A DNA stretch of 64,000 nucleotides from Tessaracoccus caeni (GCF_029211185.1 NZ_JARGDO010000013.1:1-64000), one strand, 5' to 3'. Positions 14,693-24,248 are shown, counted from the first letter of the stretch. Made by a program: numbers and translations. The notes: a model not told the origin generated them from the letters alone.

Positions 14693-15439
14693 ATGGGCGA
14701 AAGTGGCGTCATCGGGCGACCCAGGAGACCGTCGCCGATGGGCGGACGCAGACCGACCCGCGCCGACCTCACCAGATTCGCCACCGACAATCCCGACGCG
14801 ATCGACGACGTACTGCCCGCCGACGGCGCGCCGCTGCGAATGCTCATCGTCGGAATCAACCCCGGACTCTGGACGGCGGCCGTGAACGCGCCGTTCGCCC
14901 ATCCCGGCAACCGCTTCTGGCCATCGCTGCACCGGGCCGGGCTCACCGATCACGTCGTCGACGCGGCCGCCGGGCTCTCCGTCGACGACGAGGCCCAGCT
15001 TTTGAATCGAGGCATCGGTCTCACCAATCTGGTCGGCCGGGCCACCGCCCGAGCGGACGAACTCAGCCGCGAGGAACTCCGCACCGGCGGTGCAAGGCTC
15101 GTGAGCCGCCTGGATGACCTACGACCCAGCGCCGTGGCCATCGCGGGAATCACCGCGTTCCGAACGGCCTTCTCCCTGCCCAAGGCAAAGCTCGGGCAGC
15201 AAGGTCCCGCCATCGTCGAGGGCTGGCCGCCGGACGTCGCACTGTGGGTGGTCCCCCAGCCCAGCGGCCTGAACGCCCACGAAAACATCGATTCGCTTGC
15301 CGACCGCTGGCGCGAGGTCTGGCGCTCGACACAGGACGCGACCCCGACACTCAACGCTCTCGCCGATGAAGGCAATAGCGACGATCCCCCTCCAAATGCC
15401 GGCCGTGACCTGATCGGCTCGGGGGCGTGGGAGTGGTAG
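14693..15439 (+). CDS. mug: Mismatch-specific uracil/thymine DNA glycosylase (Mug/TDG)
   Basis: A 248-residue DNA-repair glycosylase that excises U or T opposite G. The Mug motif GINPG (54-58), the wedge region NRFWPSLH (73-80) and the second active-site loop PQPSGLNAH (188-196) are all visible. The N-terminal 30 and C-terminal 30 residues are extensions relative to E. coli Mug. I start at the ATG six bases after GGAGGT; an ATG five codons upstream lies before that ribosome site. Confidence 0.92.
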   Translation: MGESGVIGRPRRPSPMGGRRPTRADLTRFATDNPDAIDDVLPADGAPLRMLIVGINPGLWTAAVNAPFAHPGNRFWPSLHRAGLTDHVVDAAAGLSVDDEAQLLNRGIGLTNLVGRATARADELSREELRTGGARLVSRLDDLRPSAVAIAGITAFRTAFSLPKAKLGQQGPAIVEGWPPDVALWVVPQPSGLNAHENIDSLADRWREVWRSTQDATPTLNALADEGNSDDPPPNAGRDLIGSGAWEW

Positions 15440-15533
15440 ATCTGTGGGCGTCGTCAGCAACGAGACAGGGCGCCTTATCGATGCGCCGGGGATAGGCTCG
15501 GGCCACGGAGATCCAGCGCGGCGACCATCAGAC

Positions 15534-15554
15534 CACCACCACCCACTGGTGGTG
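15534..15554. terminator. Hairpin between converging mug and MATE genes
   Basis: CACCACCA pairs with TGGTGGTG around a five-base loop. Its position between two converging genes suggests a shared terminator. No T-run is present. Confidence 0.45.
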
Positions 15555-15571
15555 ACGGCCCGGCTGGGGGC

Positions 15572-16957
15572 TCAGGCGTAGGCCAGCTCGGGCTCCGCCA
15601 CGGCGGCAGCTTCGGTCACCTCAGCCTGCAACGCGATCAGCCTACGACGGTGCCCCACCCACGAGATGACCAGCGGCACCAGCGCACCCACCCAGGCCAG
15701 CGGGGCCGCGAGGGTGACACCGAGGAAGCCGAGCGGACCGACGAGCAGCAGGCCGACCGCCGCGCGGAACACCAACTCCATGAAGCCGGCCAGCGTCGGA
15801 ACGAGCGTCGCACCCAGGCCCTGGATCGACTGCCGCAGCACGAACAGGCTGGCCAGCGCAGGATAGAAGAGGGCCTGCATGGTCAGGTAGTCGTGCGCGA
15901 GCCTGACGATCGCGGGCTCACCGGCACCGGTGAACAGCTCGGCAATGGGCGCGCCGAAGACGAAGAGGGTGAGCCCCAGCACCAGGGCGAGACCCCACGT
16001 CACCAGGCTGACCTGCCAGACGCCCTGTCGGATCCGCCCCCACTCCCGAGCCCCGTGATTCTGCGCGGTGAACGTCACCATCGCAACACCGAATGCGGAC
16101 AACGCGGCGATGGCGAGCTGGTCGATCCGCATGGCCGTAGTGGCGGCAGCAACGGCGTCGGGCCCGAGTCCGTTGATCGCCTGCTGCAGCACGACGGCGC
16201 CGATAGCGATCACCGACATCTGGAAGCCGAGTGCCAGGCCGGGACGAACGGAATCGACCGCCTCTCCACGAACGGGCCTCCAGTCGGCCCGGACGAGACG
16301 GAGCGCGGGCGTGCGTCGCAGCACCCACCAAGAGCAGCCCACCGCCGATGCCAGCTGGGCGACTGCGGTGGCCAAAGCCGCGCCACCGACCCCAAGACCC
16401 GCCGCGCCGATGAAGAAGAACACCAATCCCGCGTTGAGCACGCTGCAGGCGATCAGGAAGATCAGCGGCGTGCGGCTGTCGCCGAGCGCGCGAATGACGG
16501 CCGTGACGTAGTTGAACGCCATCGTCGCCGGCGTCGCCCAGAACGAGGCCAGCAGGAAGATGGTCGCGTCGGCCATCAGCTCCGGTGGGGTCCGCATCAG
16601 CGTCAGCAGCGGCTCAGCCAACAGCGTGCCGGCGACGGTCACCACCGCGGCGATCGCCACCGAGACCAGCGTCCCGAGCGCGATGAACCGACGCGTCGCC
16701 ACCATGTCGCCCGCACCGAACGACCGCGCCACCGGGATCGCCATGCCGCCCGCTGCGCCGAAGGTGAAGCCGAGCAGTAGGAACAGCACGCTGCTCGTCG
16801 ACCCGACGGCAGCGAGAGCATTGACCCCCAGCAGTCGTCCGACGACGACGGCGTCAGTGAAGTGATAGATCTGCTGGAACACATTGCCCAACAGCAGCGG
16901 AATGGCGAACAGCACGATCACACGGACGGGCGAGCCGACCGTCAGGGTCTTGGTCAT
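15572..16957 (-). CDS. MATE-family multidrug efflux protein
   Basis: A 461-residue membrane protein with about twelve helices in two related halves. The start MTKTLTVGSPVRVIVLFAIP and LLGNVFQQIYHFTDAVVVGR are typical of the DinF/NorM-like MATE branch, which exports cationic drugs using Na+ or H+. The ATG at 16957 follows GGAGAG with normal spacing; the longer frame is rejected. A divergently spaced MarR gene lies about 130 bp upstream on the same strand and might control it, but the clear MarR operator is on the MFS side. Confidence 0.9.
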   Translation of the reverse strand: MTKTLTVGSPVRVIVLFAIPLLLGNVFQQIYHFTDAVVVGRLLGVNALAAVGSTSSVLFLLLGFTFGAAGGMAIPVARSFGAGDMVATRRFIALGTLVSVAIAAVVTVAGTLLAEPLLTLMRTPPELMADATIFLLASFWATPATMAFNYVTAVIRALGDSRTPLIFLIACSVLNAGLVFFFIGAAGLGVGGAALATAVAQLASAVGCSWWVLRRTPALRLVRADWRPVRGEAVDSVRPGLALGFQMSVIAIGAVVLQQAINGLGPDAVAAATTAMRIDQLAIAALSAFGVAMVTFTAQNHGAREWGRIRQGVWQVSLVTWGLALVLGLTLFVFGAPIAELFTGAGEPAIVRLAHDYLTMQALFYPALASLFVLRQSIQGLGATLVPTLAGFMELVFRAAVGLLLVGPLGFLGVTLAAPLAWVGALVPLVISWVGHRRRLIALQAEVTEAAAVAEPELAYA

Positions 16958-17087
16958 GAAAAACTCTCCGGGCGCGCAAGCGCCAGGTCGTAAACGGTGG
17001 GGGAAGGAAGGTCCGGCCATTCGGGTCGGGCCAAATCAGCCTACTCCTGGTCCAGGTGTCATGCACATTGAGCGCTTCACCCCGGCG

Positions 17088-17561
17088 TCACTCGCTCTGG
17101 TACCCGATACCTCCGCGAGGCCACGGCTGCGAACGCTGAGCCTCGACGCCCTCGTTGAAGCGCCGCATCAGCTCCGCGAACCGCCGCACGTCGTCGGGAT
17201 CCCAGTCGCCGACGATCGCCCCGAACGCCCCGCGCCGCGCCTTGAGCTCCTCGAGCAGCCGGGCGCTGCCTTCCTCCGACGGCCGGTGCAGCCACGCGGC
17301 ACCACCGTCGGGATCGCGGATCTTCTCGATGAGCCCGTGTTTGATCGCCGCCGTCAGCTGTCGGTGGATGGTGGAGATGTCCAACCCGAACGCCTCGGAG
17401 AGCTGGGCGACCGTCATCGGTCCCTGCGCCTCGAGCCGGGCCAACAGGACGGTGGCGCTGCGGTCGAGGTGGGCTTGCCGACCATGGGGCGCAGTGCTGT
17501 GAACGGCATGGCGCTGCAACAGCATCTGCTCGTAGACCAGGGACTCCAGGGCATCGAGCAT
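17088..17561 (-). CDS. MarR-family transcriptional regulator
   Basis: A 157-residue winged-helix regulator. The DNA-binding region is around residues 45-95 (MTVAQLSEAFGLDISTIHRQ, then LTAAIKHGLIEKIRDPDGGA for the helix-turn-helix and wing). It is divergent from the MFS exporter gene, and an inverted repeat between them is the likely binding site. A GTG start two codons upstream lies too close to GGAG, so I use the ATG. Probably a ligand-released repressor of the exporter. Confidence 0.88.
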   Translation of the reverse strand: MLDALESLVYEQMLLQRHAVHSTAPHGRQAHLDRSATVLLARLEAQGPMTVAQLSEAFGLDISTIHRQLTAAIKHGLIEKIRDPDGGAAWLHRPSEEGSARLLEELKARRGAFGAIVGDWDPDDVRRFAELMRRFNEGVEAQRSQPWPRGGIGYQSE

Positions 17562-17612
17562 CGTCACTCCAACCGGTCCGGGATGAGCGTTCTCGGATTT
17601 TCACGCTCGCTG

Positions 17613-17641
17613 TTTGTATGATACAAATTGCATCATACAAA
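17613..17641. promoter_or_regulatory. MarR-type operator
   Basis: TTTGTATGAT and ATCATACAAA form a perfect 10-bp inverted repeat separated by 9 bp, with an internal smaller dyad. It sits between the divergent marR-like and MFS genes and should control both. Confidence 0.75.
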
Positions 17642-17662
17642 TCGCAAGGAAGGACAGCCGAG

Positions 17663-18964
17663 TTGACGGCATCTGAGGAACCGGAACAGCAAGCCCCGGC
17701 AGGCACCAAGAACCACACCGGAGGGGCTGGCGGACGCGCACCGCTCGTCACCCCACCCTTCGCGCTGGCCTGGCTCGTCAACTTCACCCAGTACCTCGCG
17801 TTCTACATCCTGGTGACCACCATGGCGCTGTACGCGGTCAAGCAGTTCGCGGCCTCCGACGCCGGCGGCGGACTGGCCTCGAGCGCGTTCGTGGTCGGCG
17901 CCACGCTCGCCCGCGTGTTCGCCGGCTACCTCGTCGACACCTTCGGTCAGCGCCGGATCCTCCTCGTTTCCCTGGTCGTCGTGGCAATCGCCTGCGGGCT
18001 GTATCTTCCGGCCGGATCGTTGGTGCTGTTGATCGCCGTGCGGATGCTGCACGGCATCGGCTATGCCTTCGCCAGCACCGCCACCATGGCTCTCGCGCAA
18101 TCGGTGATCCCACCCAAGCGACGTGCTGAGGGAACCGGCTACTACGCGCTAGGGTCCACTCTGGCGACGGCGATCGGCCCCGCCATCGGCCTCATGATCG
18201 TCGGCGACTTCAGCTACGACGTGCTGTTCTGGACATCGCTCGGGATCGCCGTCCTCGGCCTCCTGCTCGGCCTGCTGTTGCACCGCTACACCCATCAGCC
18301 CATCCCGGGCGCCATCGAGACACGCACGAAGCAGGCCTTCTCGCTGCGGAACATCGCCCACCCCGCCGTGGTGCCGATCGGCAGCTTCATGCTGATCGTG
18401 GGCCTCTGCTACGCGGGCGTGATCACCTATCTGAACGCGTACTCGGAGCAGCGGGGGGTGGTGTTCGGCGCCAGCATGTTCTTCCTCGCCTACGCCGCCT
18501 CCATGTTCGTGATGCGGTTCGTGCTCGGCCGTCTCCAGGACCATCGTGGCGACAACGTGGTGGTCTACCTGGGCCTGGTCAGCTTCGCCGTCGCGCTCGT
18601 CGTCCTCGCCCTCGCCGATCAGGACTGGCAGGTGATCCTCGCCGGCGCTCTCACCGGACTCGGCTACGGCACGCTGATGCCCGCCGCACAGGCGATCGCC
18701 GTCCGGCTGGTTCCGCCGCACCAACTCGGGACCGGAATCTCCACGCTGCTACTGCTCACGGACGCGGGCGTGGGACTCGGCCCGATCCTCCTCGGCTTCT
18801 TCGTCGCGCATTGGGGTTACGGCTCGATGTACGCGCTGCTGGCCGTGCTGATCGTGCTCTCGGCGTTGTTCTACCACGCGGCGCACGGCCGCAAGGACAT
18901 CGCACGTCCCGGAGCTGCCGTCATCGCCCTGGACGGCCGTTCCCTGGGGTCGCCGAAGAAGTAG
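17663..18964 (+). CDS. MFS exporter
   Basis: A 433-residue major-facilitator transporter with about twelve helices. The loop 2-3 motif FAGYLVDTFGQRR is the family's motif A variant. It is likely a drug or metabolite exporter under the divergent MarR regulator. The start is TTG at 17663, eight bases after AAGGAAGGA; the upstream open frame crosses the operator. The N-terminal 40 residues are polar and probably cytoplasmic. The C-terminal tail is basic. Substrate unknown. Confidence 0.85.
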   Translation: MTASEEPEQQAPAGTKNHTGGAGGRAPLVTPPFALAWLVNFTQYLAFYILVTTMALYAVKQFAASDAGGGLASSAFVVGATLARVFAGYLVDTFGQRRILLVSLVVVAIACGLYLPAGSLVLLIAVRMLHGIGYAFASTATMALAQSVIPPKRRAEGTGYYALGSTLATAIGPAIGLMIVGDFSYDVLFWTSLGIAVLGLLLGLLLHRYTHQPIPGAIETRTKQAFSLRNIAHPAVVPIGSFMLIVGLCYAGVITYLNAYSEQRGVVFGASMFFLAYAASMFVMRFVLGRLQDHRGDNVVVYLGLVSFAVALVVLALADQDWQVILAGALTGLGYGTLMPAAQAIAVRLVPPHQLGTGISTLLLLTDAGVGLGPILLGFFVAHWGYGSMYALLAVLIVLSALFYHAAHGRKDIARPGAAVIALDGRSLGSPKK

Positions 18965-19024
18965 CGGATCCGCGGCGCTCGAGGTCGACGATGGACGACG
19001 CCCCACACCAAGAAGGCCGGCGTT

Positions 19025-20497
19025 ATGGTTGCGGAACCCGTCTCGTCCCCCCACCTGAATCGAGCGCATATGAGCATCCAGACCGAAGAGCGCCCGACGC
19101 TGCAGCGATCGATGACCGCCCGGCATCTGATCATGATCGCTCTGGGCGGAGTGATCGGCTCGGGGCTGTTCCTCAGCTCCGGCTACACGATCAGCCAGGC
19201 CGGCCCACTCGGTGCCGTGCTCGCCTACCTGATCGGGGCGTTCGTCGTCTGGCTGGTGATGGTCTGCCTGGGCGAGCTCGCCGTCGCCTATCCGGTGTCC
19301 GGCGCCTTCCACATCTACGCGGCGCGCGAGATCGGCCCGGCCACCGGCTTCACGACGGCGTGGCTGTACTGGCTCACCTGGGCTGTTGCGCTGGGCTCCG
19401 AGTTCACCGCGGCCGGCATGCTCATGCAACGCTGGTTCCCTGGCATCGCGGTGTGGGTCTGGTGCCTCGTCTTCGCCACCATGCTGTTCACGCTCAACGC
19501 CGTATCGTCGAAGGTCTTCGGCGAAAGCGAGTTCTGGTTCTCGCTGATCAAGGTACTGGCCATCGTCGCTCTGATCATCGTGGGAACCGCGGCGATCTTC
19601 GGCTGGACGCCGTTGTCCTCCATCGACCGGGAACCCATCCTCCTGAACAACTTCGTCACCCCGGACGGTCTCTTCCCGACGGGCATCGGCGGCGTGCTCG
19701 TGACCACCCTCGCGGTCTTCTACGCATTCAGCGGCTCCGAACTCATCGGCGTGGCGGCCGGCGAGACCAAGGATCCCGAGCACAACATTCCCCGTGCTCT
19801 CCGCTCGACCGTGCTGCGCCTGCTCGTGATGTTCGTCGGCTCGATCCTGGTGATCGCGGCGATCGTGCCCTGGGAGAGCGTCGGCGTCACCGAGAGCCCG
19901 TTCGTCGACGTCTTCGAGTACGCGGGCGTGCCGTTCGCCCCCGACCTGATGAACTTCGTCATCATCACCGCGCTGCTCTCCGCCGGAAACAGCGGGCTGT
20001 TCTCCTGCGCCCGGATGCTGTTCTCGCTCGCCGAGCAGGGCAACGCGCCGCGCGCCCTTGCCCGTCTGACGCGCCGGGGCGTGCCGATCGTCGCGCTCAG
20101 CGTGAGCATGGCCTTCGGCCTGGCCTCGCTGGCGACCAGCGTGATCGCCGCCGACACCGTCTACCTGGTGCTGGTGTCGATCGCGGGGTTCGCCGTGGTG
20201 GCGGTGTGGATGTCGATCGTCGCGTCGCAGTTCCTGTACCGCCGCCGCATCCTACGGGAGCAGGGGGACGCGTCGTCGATCAAGGTGCCCGCCCCCTTCT
20301 ACCCGTTCGTGCCGATCACAGCCTTCGTGCTGCTGGCCATCTCGATCGTCGCGATCGCCTTCGATCCGACGCAGGTGGCGGCGCTCTGGTTCGGCGTGCC
20401 ATTCGTCGGCCTGTGCTACCTGTACTACTGGTGGCGCTTCGGCCGCCCCGGGGCACGCCCCACCACCCCGATCGACGAGGAGAGTCACGCGCTATGA
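19025..20497 (+). CDS. mmuP: S-methylmethionine/amino-acid permease (APC family)
   Basis: A 490-residue amino-acid permease with about twelve helices and the APC substrate motif MIALGGVIGSGLFLSSG in helix 1. It resembles MmuP, and coupling to a homocysteine methyltransferase gene (4-bp ATGA overlap) supports S-methylmethionine as the substrate. The first 15 residues are not typical; an ATG at 19070 (MSIQTEERP) is an alternative start, with the weak site GAAGG favouring 19025. Role: brings in S-methylmethionine for methionine synthesis. Confidence 0.85.
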   Translation: MVAEPVSSPHLNRAHMSIQTEERPTLQRSMTARHLIMIALGGVIGSGLFLSSGYTISQAGPLGAVLAYLIGAFVVWLVMVCLGELAVAYPVSGAFHIYAAREIGPATGFTTAWLYWLTWAVALGSEFTAAGMLMQRWFPGIAVWVWCLVFATMLFTLNAVSSKVFGESEFWFSLIKVLAIVALIIVGTAAIFGWTPLSSIDREPILLNNFVTPDGLFPTGIGGVLVTTLAVFYAFSGSELIGVAAGETKDPEHNIPRALRSTVLRLLVMFVGSILVIAAIVPWESVGVTESPFVDVFEYAGVPFAPDLMNFVIITALLSAGNSGLFSCARMLFSLAEQGNAPRALARLTRRGVPIVALSVSMAFGLASLATSVIAADTVYLVLVSIAGFAVVAVWMSIVASQFLYRRRILREQGDASSIKVPAPFYPFVPITAFVLLAISIVAIAFDPTQVAALWFGVPFVGLCYLYYWWRFGRPGARPTTPIDEESHAL

Positions 20498-21447
20498 CGG
20501 CATCGGATGCTCGCCCGAACTCGATCGCCGAGGTGATCGCGGAGCATCGCTCTCGCGGTGCGGTCATCGTGCTCGACGGCGGTCTGGGCACCGAACTGGA
20601 GCAGCGGGGGTGTGACCTCAACCACCCCCTGTGGTCCGCCCGCGTCCTGATGGAGTCCCCCGACGTGGTGACGGGCGTGCACAAGGACTACTTCGACGCG
20701 GGCGCCAGCATCGTCAGCAGCGCGAGCTACCAGGCGACGCCGTTGGCGTGTCGTGCGCAGGGCATGAGCGACGCCGAAGCCATCGATCTGCTCGAGCACA
20801 GCGTCCGGCTCGTCACGGACGCACGCGACCAGTGCGATGCCTCGGGCGACGAGCGTCTCCGATGGGTGGCGGGCTCCGTCGGCCCCTATGGCGCCTACCT
20901 CGCTGACGGCTCGGAGTATCGCGGCGACTACGAGGTACCGCACGACGAGCTGAAGGAGTTTCATCGCGCCCGGATCGCCGCGTTGGTGTCCGCCGGCGCA
21001 GACCTCCTCGCCTGCGAGACGATCCCTCAGCTCGCCGAGGCCCAGGCCTTGAGGGAGCTGATCGACGAGTTCGGCGTTCCGGCGTGGATGTCGTTCACCT
21101 TGCGGGACGAGGAGCACATCAGCGACGGAACGTCGATCGCGAGGATCGCGGAGCTCGTCGACGACAGCCCGAATGTGGTGGCGGTCGGGATCAACTGCGT
21201 GCCGCTGAAGCGGGTATCCCCTGCTCTCCGGGTCTTGGCCGCGCACACCTCGAAGCCACTGATCGCCTACCCGAACTCCGGCGAGACCTACGACGCCACG
21301 ACCCATACCTGGCGCGCGGCCCCGTCGGGCAGCACGCTCGCCGACAACGCCGCCGAATGGTCACGCCTGGGCGCCGTCTTGCTGGGCGGGTGTTGCCGAA
21401 CGACGCCGGCCGACATCGCCGCCCTGGCTCACGCGGTGGGAGTCTGA
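20494..21447 (+). CDS. mmuM: Homocysteine S-methyltransferase
   Basis: A 317-residue zinc methyltransferase that transfers a methyl group from S-methylmethionine (or SAM) to homocysteine. The barrel signature DGGLGTELEQRGCDLNHPLW is near 29-48. Zinc-binding cysteines are in GINCVPL and LGGCCRT, close to the C-terminus. It is coupled to the permease by an ATGA overlap and followed 8 bp later by an EamA transporter, so the three form an operon for methyl-sulfur salvage. Confidence 0.93.
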   Translation: MTASDARPNSIAEVIAEHRSRGAVIVLDGGLGTELEQRGCDLNHPLWSARVLMESPDVVTGVHKDYFDAGASIVSSASYQATPLACRAQGMSDAEAIDLLEHSVRLVTDARDQCDASGDERLRWVAGSVGPYGAYLADGSEYRGDYEVPHDELKEFHRARIAALVSAGADLLACETIPQLAEAQALRELIDEFGVPAWMSFTLRDEEHISDGTSIARIAELVDDSPNVVAVGINCVPLKRVSPALRVLAAHTSKPLIAYPNSGETYDATTHTWRAAPSGSTLADNAAEWSRLGAVLLGGCCRTTPADIAALAHAVGV

Positions 21448-21454
21448 TCGCCTC

Positions 21455-22324
21455 GTGTGGATCGGCTATGCGCTCGGAGCCGCGGTCTTCGCGGGACTCA
21501 CCGCGATCCTGGCCAAGGCCGGGGTGCGCAACACCCCGTCGACGCTGGCGACGGCGCTCCGCACGGTAGTGGTGCTCGTCGGCGCCTGCGTTATGGTGCT
21601 GGTCGTCGGCTCGGGATCGTCCATCGTCGACCTGAGCCCACGAACCTGGCTCTTCCTCGTGCTCTCCGGTGCCGCGACGGGCGCCTCCTGGCTCTGCTAC
21701 TTCCGAGCACTGCAACTGGGTCCGGTCTCCAAGGTCGCGGTGATCGACAAGTCGAGCATCGTGCTGACGGTGCTGTTGGCCGTCGTCCTGCTCGGCGAGA
21801 CCGACGACCTCGCGGCCCGGCTGATCGGGATCGCGTTGATCGGGGTCGGCACCTACCTGATGATCGAGCGACGGCCCGATCCCGCCACGCCGGCACGCGG
21901 GCCCTGGCTGCTGTATGCGCTCGGCTCCGCCGTCTTCGCCGCACTCACGGCGCTGTTCGGCAAGGTCGGCATCGCCGAGGTCGAATCGAACCTCGGCACG
22001 GCCATCCGCACCGTCGTGGTGCTGGTGATGGCCTGGATCCTGGTGGCCATGAAACGCGAGGGCAGGGCGCTGCGGACGATTCCCCGACGCGAGCTGTGGT
22101 TCATCGGACTGTCCGGGGCCGCCACCGGAGCATCCTGGCTCTGCTTCTGGAAGGCGATGCAGGACGGTCCGGCGAGCGTCGTCGTGTCGATCGACAAGCT
22201 GAGCATCGTGGTCACCGTCGTCCTCGCGACGCTGATCTTTCGCGAGTATCAGTCGCGCAGAGCCTTGGTGGGGCTGGGCCTGATCATCATCGGCACGTTG
22301 CTGATGCTCATCGGAGTGGTGTGA
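21455..22324 (+). CDS. EamA/DMT-family transporter
   Basis: A 289-residue membrane protein with ten helices and an obvious internal duplication: the segment SGAATGASWLC occurs in both halves, as does TAxRTVVVLV. This is the drug/metabolite transporter fold (two EamA units). It starts with GTG 8 bp after mmuM and so is probably co-transcribed; it might export an amino acid or a sulfur metabolite, though that is inference. Confidence 0.88.
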   Translation: MWIGYALGAAVFAGLTAILAKAGVRNTPSTLATALRTVVVLVGACVMVLVVGSGSSIVDLSPRTWLFLVLSGAATGASWLCYFRALQLGPVSKVAVIDKSSIVLTVLLAVVLLGETDDLAARLIGIALIGVGTYLMIERRPDPATPARGPWLLYALGSAVFAALTALFGKVGIAEVESNLGTAIRTVVVLVMAWILVAMKREGRALRTIPRRELWFIGLSGAATGASWLCFWKAMQDGPASVVVSIDKLSIVVTVVLATLIFREYQSRRALVGLGLIIIGTLLMLIGVV

Positions 22325-22332
22325 CGCACCCG

Positions 22333-23061
22333 TCACGCGGCGATGCGGCGGGCGATGGGATCCACCACCACGCGCAGCGGGGCGCAGAGCGTCTGGCCGA
22401 GCCGCGCGAACAACTCATCGCGACTCGCGAAATAGCCGTGATCCGCTCGCACGAAAGGGGAGAGATCATAGGCGCTGTCGGAGCTGCGTCCGTCCCAGTC
22501 GACGGCACAGCGTCCTGCAGCCTCGAAGAGCGTCTCGGCACCGGAATTCGCAAAACGTCCACCGCCCTGGCAGCCGATCGGCCCGAAGAGCTCCGACGCC
22601 GGCTCCCACTCCCCCAGCAGGAACTCGGGCCAGGCAATCATCACCCGGTCCGGAAGCAGCCGCCCGATCCGAGGAAAGCGCGGGTACCAGAAAGAGCCGT
22701 CGATAAGCAGCGCCCGCACCCGGGTGCGCACCCCCGCCGCACGGGCGACGCTCTCCAGGATCGCGAGGCGCTGGCTGCACGACCCGAACCCGCGGGCGAG
22801 CGTACGCGACGCCGGCGTGGTCTCGTCGAGCGCATAGACGGGACGCACCTCGTCGCGGATGATCGCATGCGCCGCCTGCAGCACGGAGCGAGGCCCTTCC
22901 CCGACGGCAAGGCCTGCTGCCCTGGCGGCGAGCGCCTGGATCTCGGGCGACTGGTGGTCGAGGATCCGGGTAGGCAGGATCGATCCCAAGATCCCGGCCG
23001 GATCGACGCGACGCCGCCCCCATCGCCGATACCACGGCGTCAAGAGAGAGCTAGGGCCCAC
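22333..23061 (-). CDS. Transglutaminase-like cysteine protease-fold protein
   Basis: A 242-residue protein. ARGFGSCSQRLAILESVARA, then AGVRTRVRALLIDGSFW (about 88-124), is the transglutaminase-like core, with the nucleophile Cys in GSCSQR. The following Trp-rich segment (FWYPRFPRIG, DRVMIAWPE) would supply the His/Asp partners, which I cannot place with certainty. Its GTG start overlaps the stop of the upstream kinase-like gene by one base (TAGTG), so they act together. Substrate unknown. Confidence 0.72.
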   Translation of the reverse strand: MGPSSLLTPWYRRWGRRRVDPAGILGSILPTRILDHQSPEIQALAARAAGLAVGEGPRSVLQAAHAIIRDEVRPVYALDETTPASRTLARGFGSCSQRLAILESVARAAGVRTRVRALLIDGSFWYPRFPRIGRLLPDRVMIAWPEFLLGEWEPASELFGPIGCQGGGRFANSGAETLFEAAGRCAVDWDGRSSDSAYDLSPFVRADHGYFASRDELFARLGQTLCAPLRVVVDPIARRIAA

Positions 23062-23747
23062 TAACGATCACGCCGGCGCTCGTCGGCCAGCCGTAGCTTC
23101 TCGCGCAGCGCCTCGCGTTCCTCGCTCGGCCAGGGCCCGGATTCGGTGAGCGGGATCTCCGTCATGTAGCGACGCTCGTGCTCGGGAATGAGGGCGACGA
23201 GGCGGTCGGGATCGTTCTCAGCGGTGGCATACAGGTTGGGGCCGTCGGCGTAGTACGGGTCGGTGAGCACCAACTGGCCGGCCCCTCCACGCATCACGTT
23301 CGACGGGTTGCTGTCCACCGGCCCGCACCACGGCAGGGCTTGCTGGGCCTCGAGATGCACCCGGGCTACCACCGCGACCAAGGCACCGAGTTCCAGACCG
23401 GGTTCCGCGAGCCGAGCGAGAAACATCTCGGCTTCGGTCTCCGACACCGCGGTCAGCCGCTCCATCACCTGGAGGTCGCCTCCTCCGGCGAGCCGGCGGT
23501 GAGCCATGAGCCGAGGCACAAGGCCCGTCTCAGCGGCCTCCTGATAGAGCCGTGCCGTGTAGGGGCCGACGGGATCGAAAGGACTGATCCTCGCGACGAG
23601 GCCGCCGTCGGGCGACGCCAGCGCGAAGGCCCAGTCGCCGGCACCGCAGGGCTCCCAACCCGCCTGCCTCAGCACCTGCTCGGCGTCGGCGTGGGTGGAC
23701 TCGGGAGGCAGAGCGGAGAGCAGCACCTGGATCGACGGGGTCGTCAT
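23061..23747 (-). CDS. Kinase-like (APH-fold) hypothetical protein
   Basis: About 228 residues. DWAFALASPDGGLVARISPF and VDSNPSNVMRGGAGQLVLTDPYY suggest a degenerate protein-kinase/aminoglycoside-phosphotransferase fold: the Asn and the following Asp could be the metal-binding residues, but the catalytic HGD is replaced by VDS. It may bind without phosphorylating. It is translationally coupled to the transglutaminase-like gene. The ATG giving MTTPSIQVLL is chosen over an extension that overlaps the csp terminator. Confidence 0.6.
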   Translation of the reverse strand: MTTPSIQVLLSALPPESTHADAEQVLRQAGWEPCGAGDWAFALASPDGGLVARISPFDPVGPYTARLYQEAAETGLVPRLMAHRRLAGGGDLQVMERLTAVSETEAEMFLARLAEPGLELGALVAVVARVHLEAQQALPWCGPVDSNPSNVMRGGAGQLVLTDPYYADGPNLYATAENDPDRLVALIPEHERRYMTEIPLTESGPWPSEEREALREKLRLADERRRDR

Positions 23748-23793
23748 GGGAAAGGAGCCTACCGGGCGGGCGCGGGGGTCGCGTCGGAGAAAG

Positions 23794-23825
23794 ACGAACG
23801 CCCCGGTGATCACCGGGGCGTTCGT
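23794..23825 (-). terminator. Rho-independent terminator of the cold-shock gene
   Basis: A perfect 32-bp palindrome with arms ACGAACGCCCCGGTGA / TCACCGGGGCGTTCGT, starting 17 bp after the minus-strand csp stop and followed on that strand by CTTTCTCC. It also lies upstream of the kinase-like gene. Confidence 0.75.
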
Positions 23826-23841
23826 GCAAGAAGTCGGGAGG

Positions 23842-24045
23842 TCAGATCGCTTCGACGTTCACTGCCTGCGGGCCCTTGGCGCCCTGCTCGACGTCGAACT
23901 CGACGCGCTGCGCCTCATCGAGGGTCCGGAAACCCCGGCCCTGGATCGACTTGTAGTGGACGAAGAGGTCCTCGCCACCATTGTCCGGAGCGATGAAGCC
24001 GAAGCCCTTTTCGCCGTTGAACCACTTGACGGTTCCTTGTGCCAT
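23842..24045 (-). CDS. cspA: Cold-shock protein (CspA family)
   Basis: A 67-residue OB-fold RNA chaperone with both nucleic-acid motifs, KGFGFIAPD (RNP1, about 13-21) and DLFVHYKSI (RNP2, about 26-34). It binds single-stranded RNA and melts structure. The start is the ATG at 24045 ([14 protein letters not shown]); the upstream frame is leader. About 200 bp separate it from the next divergent gene, which leaves room for the long regulatory leader common in csp genes. Confidence 0.97.
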   Translation of the reverse strand: MAQGTVKWFNGEKGFGFIAPDNGGEDLFVHYKSIQGRGFRTLDEAQRVEFDVEQGAKGPQAVNVEAI

Positions 24046-24248
24046 GTTGCTTGTACTACTTTCTTCAGGCAACGCGACCCAAACTACAAGTCGCGCACCT
24101 CTACTGTGACACATCCTGGCCGGATTGCACGTATCGGCCCCGACAACAAGCCCCTCGATAGCTCGAAAACCGCCGCTCCACGCGCGCCGGAGGTGTTCGC
24201 CGACGGGCGACCGCCCGAGACAAAGCTCCAGCCACTAGCGTGAGCGCC

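Noticed and set aside
18811-21447. An 878-codon frame that includes the homocysteine methyltransferase
   Set aside because: Only the part from 20494 is the real gene, supported by the ATGA overlap; the upstream half is out of frame with the genuine amino-acid permease.
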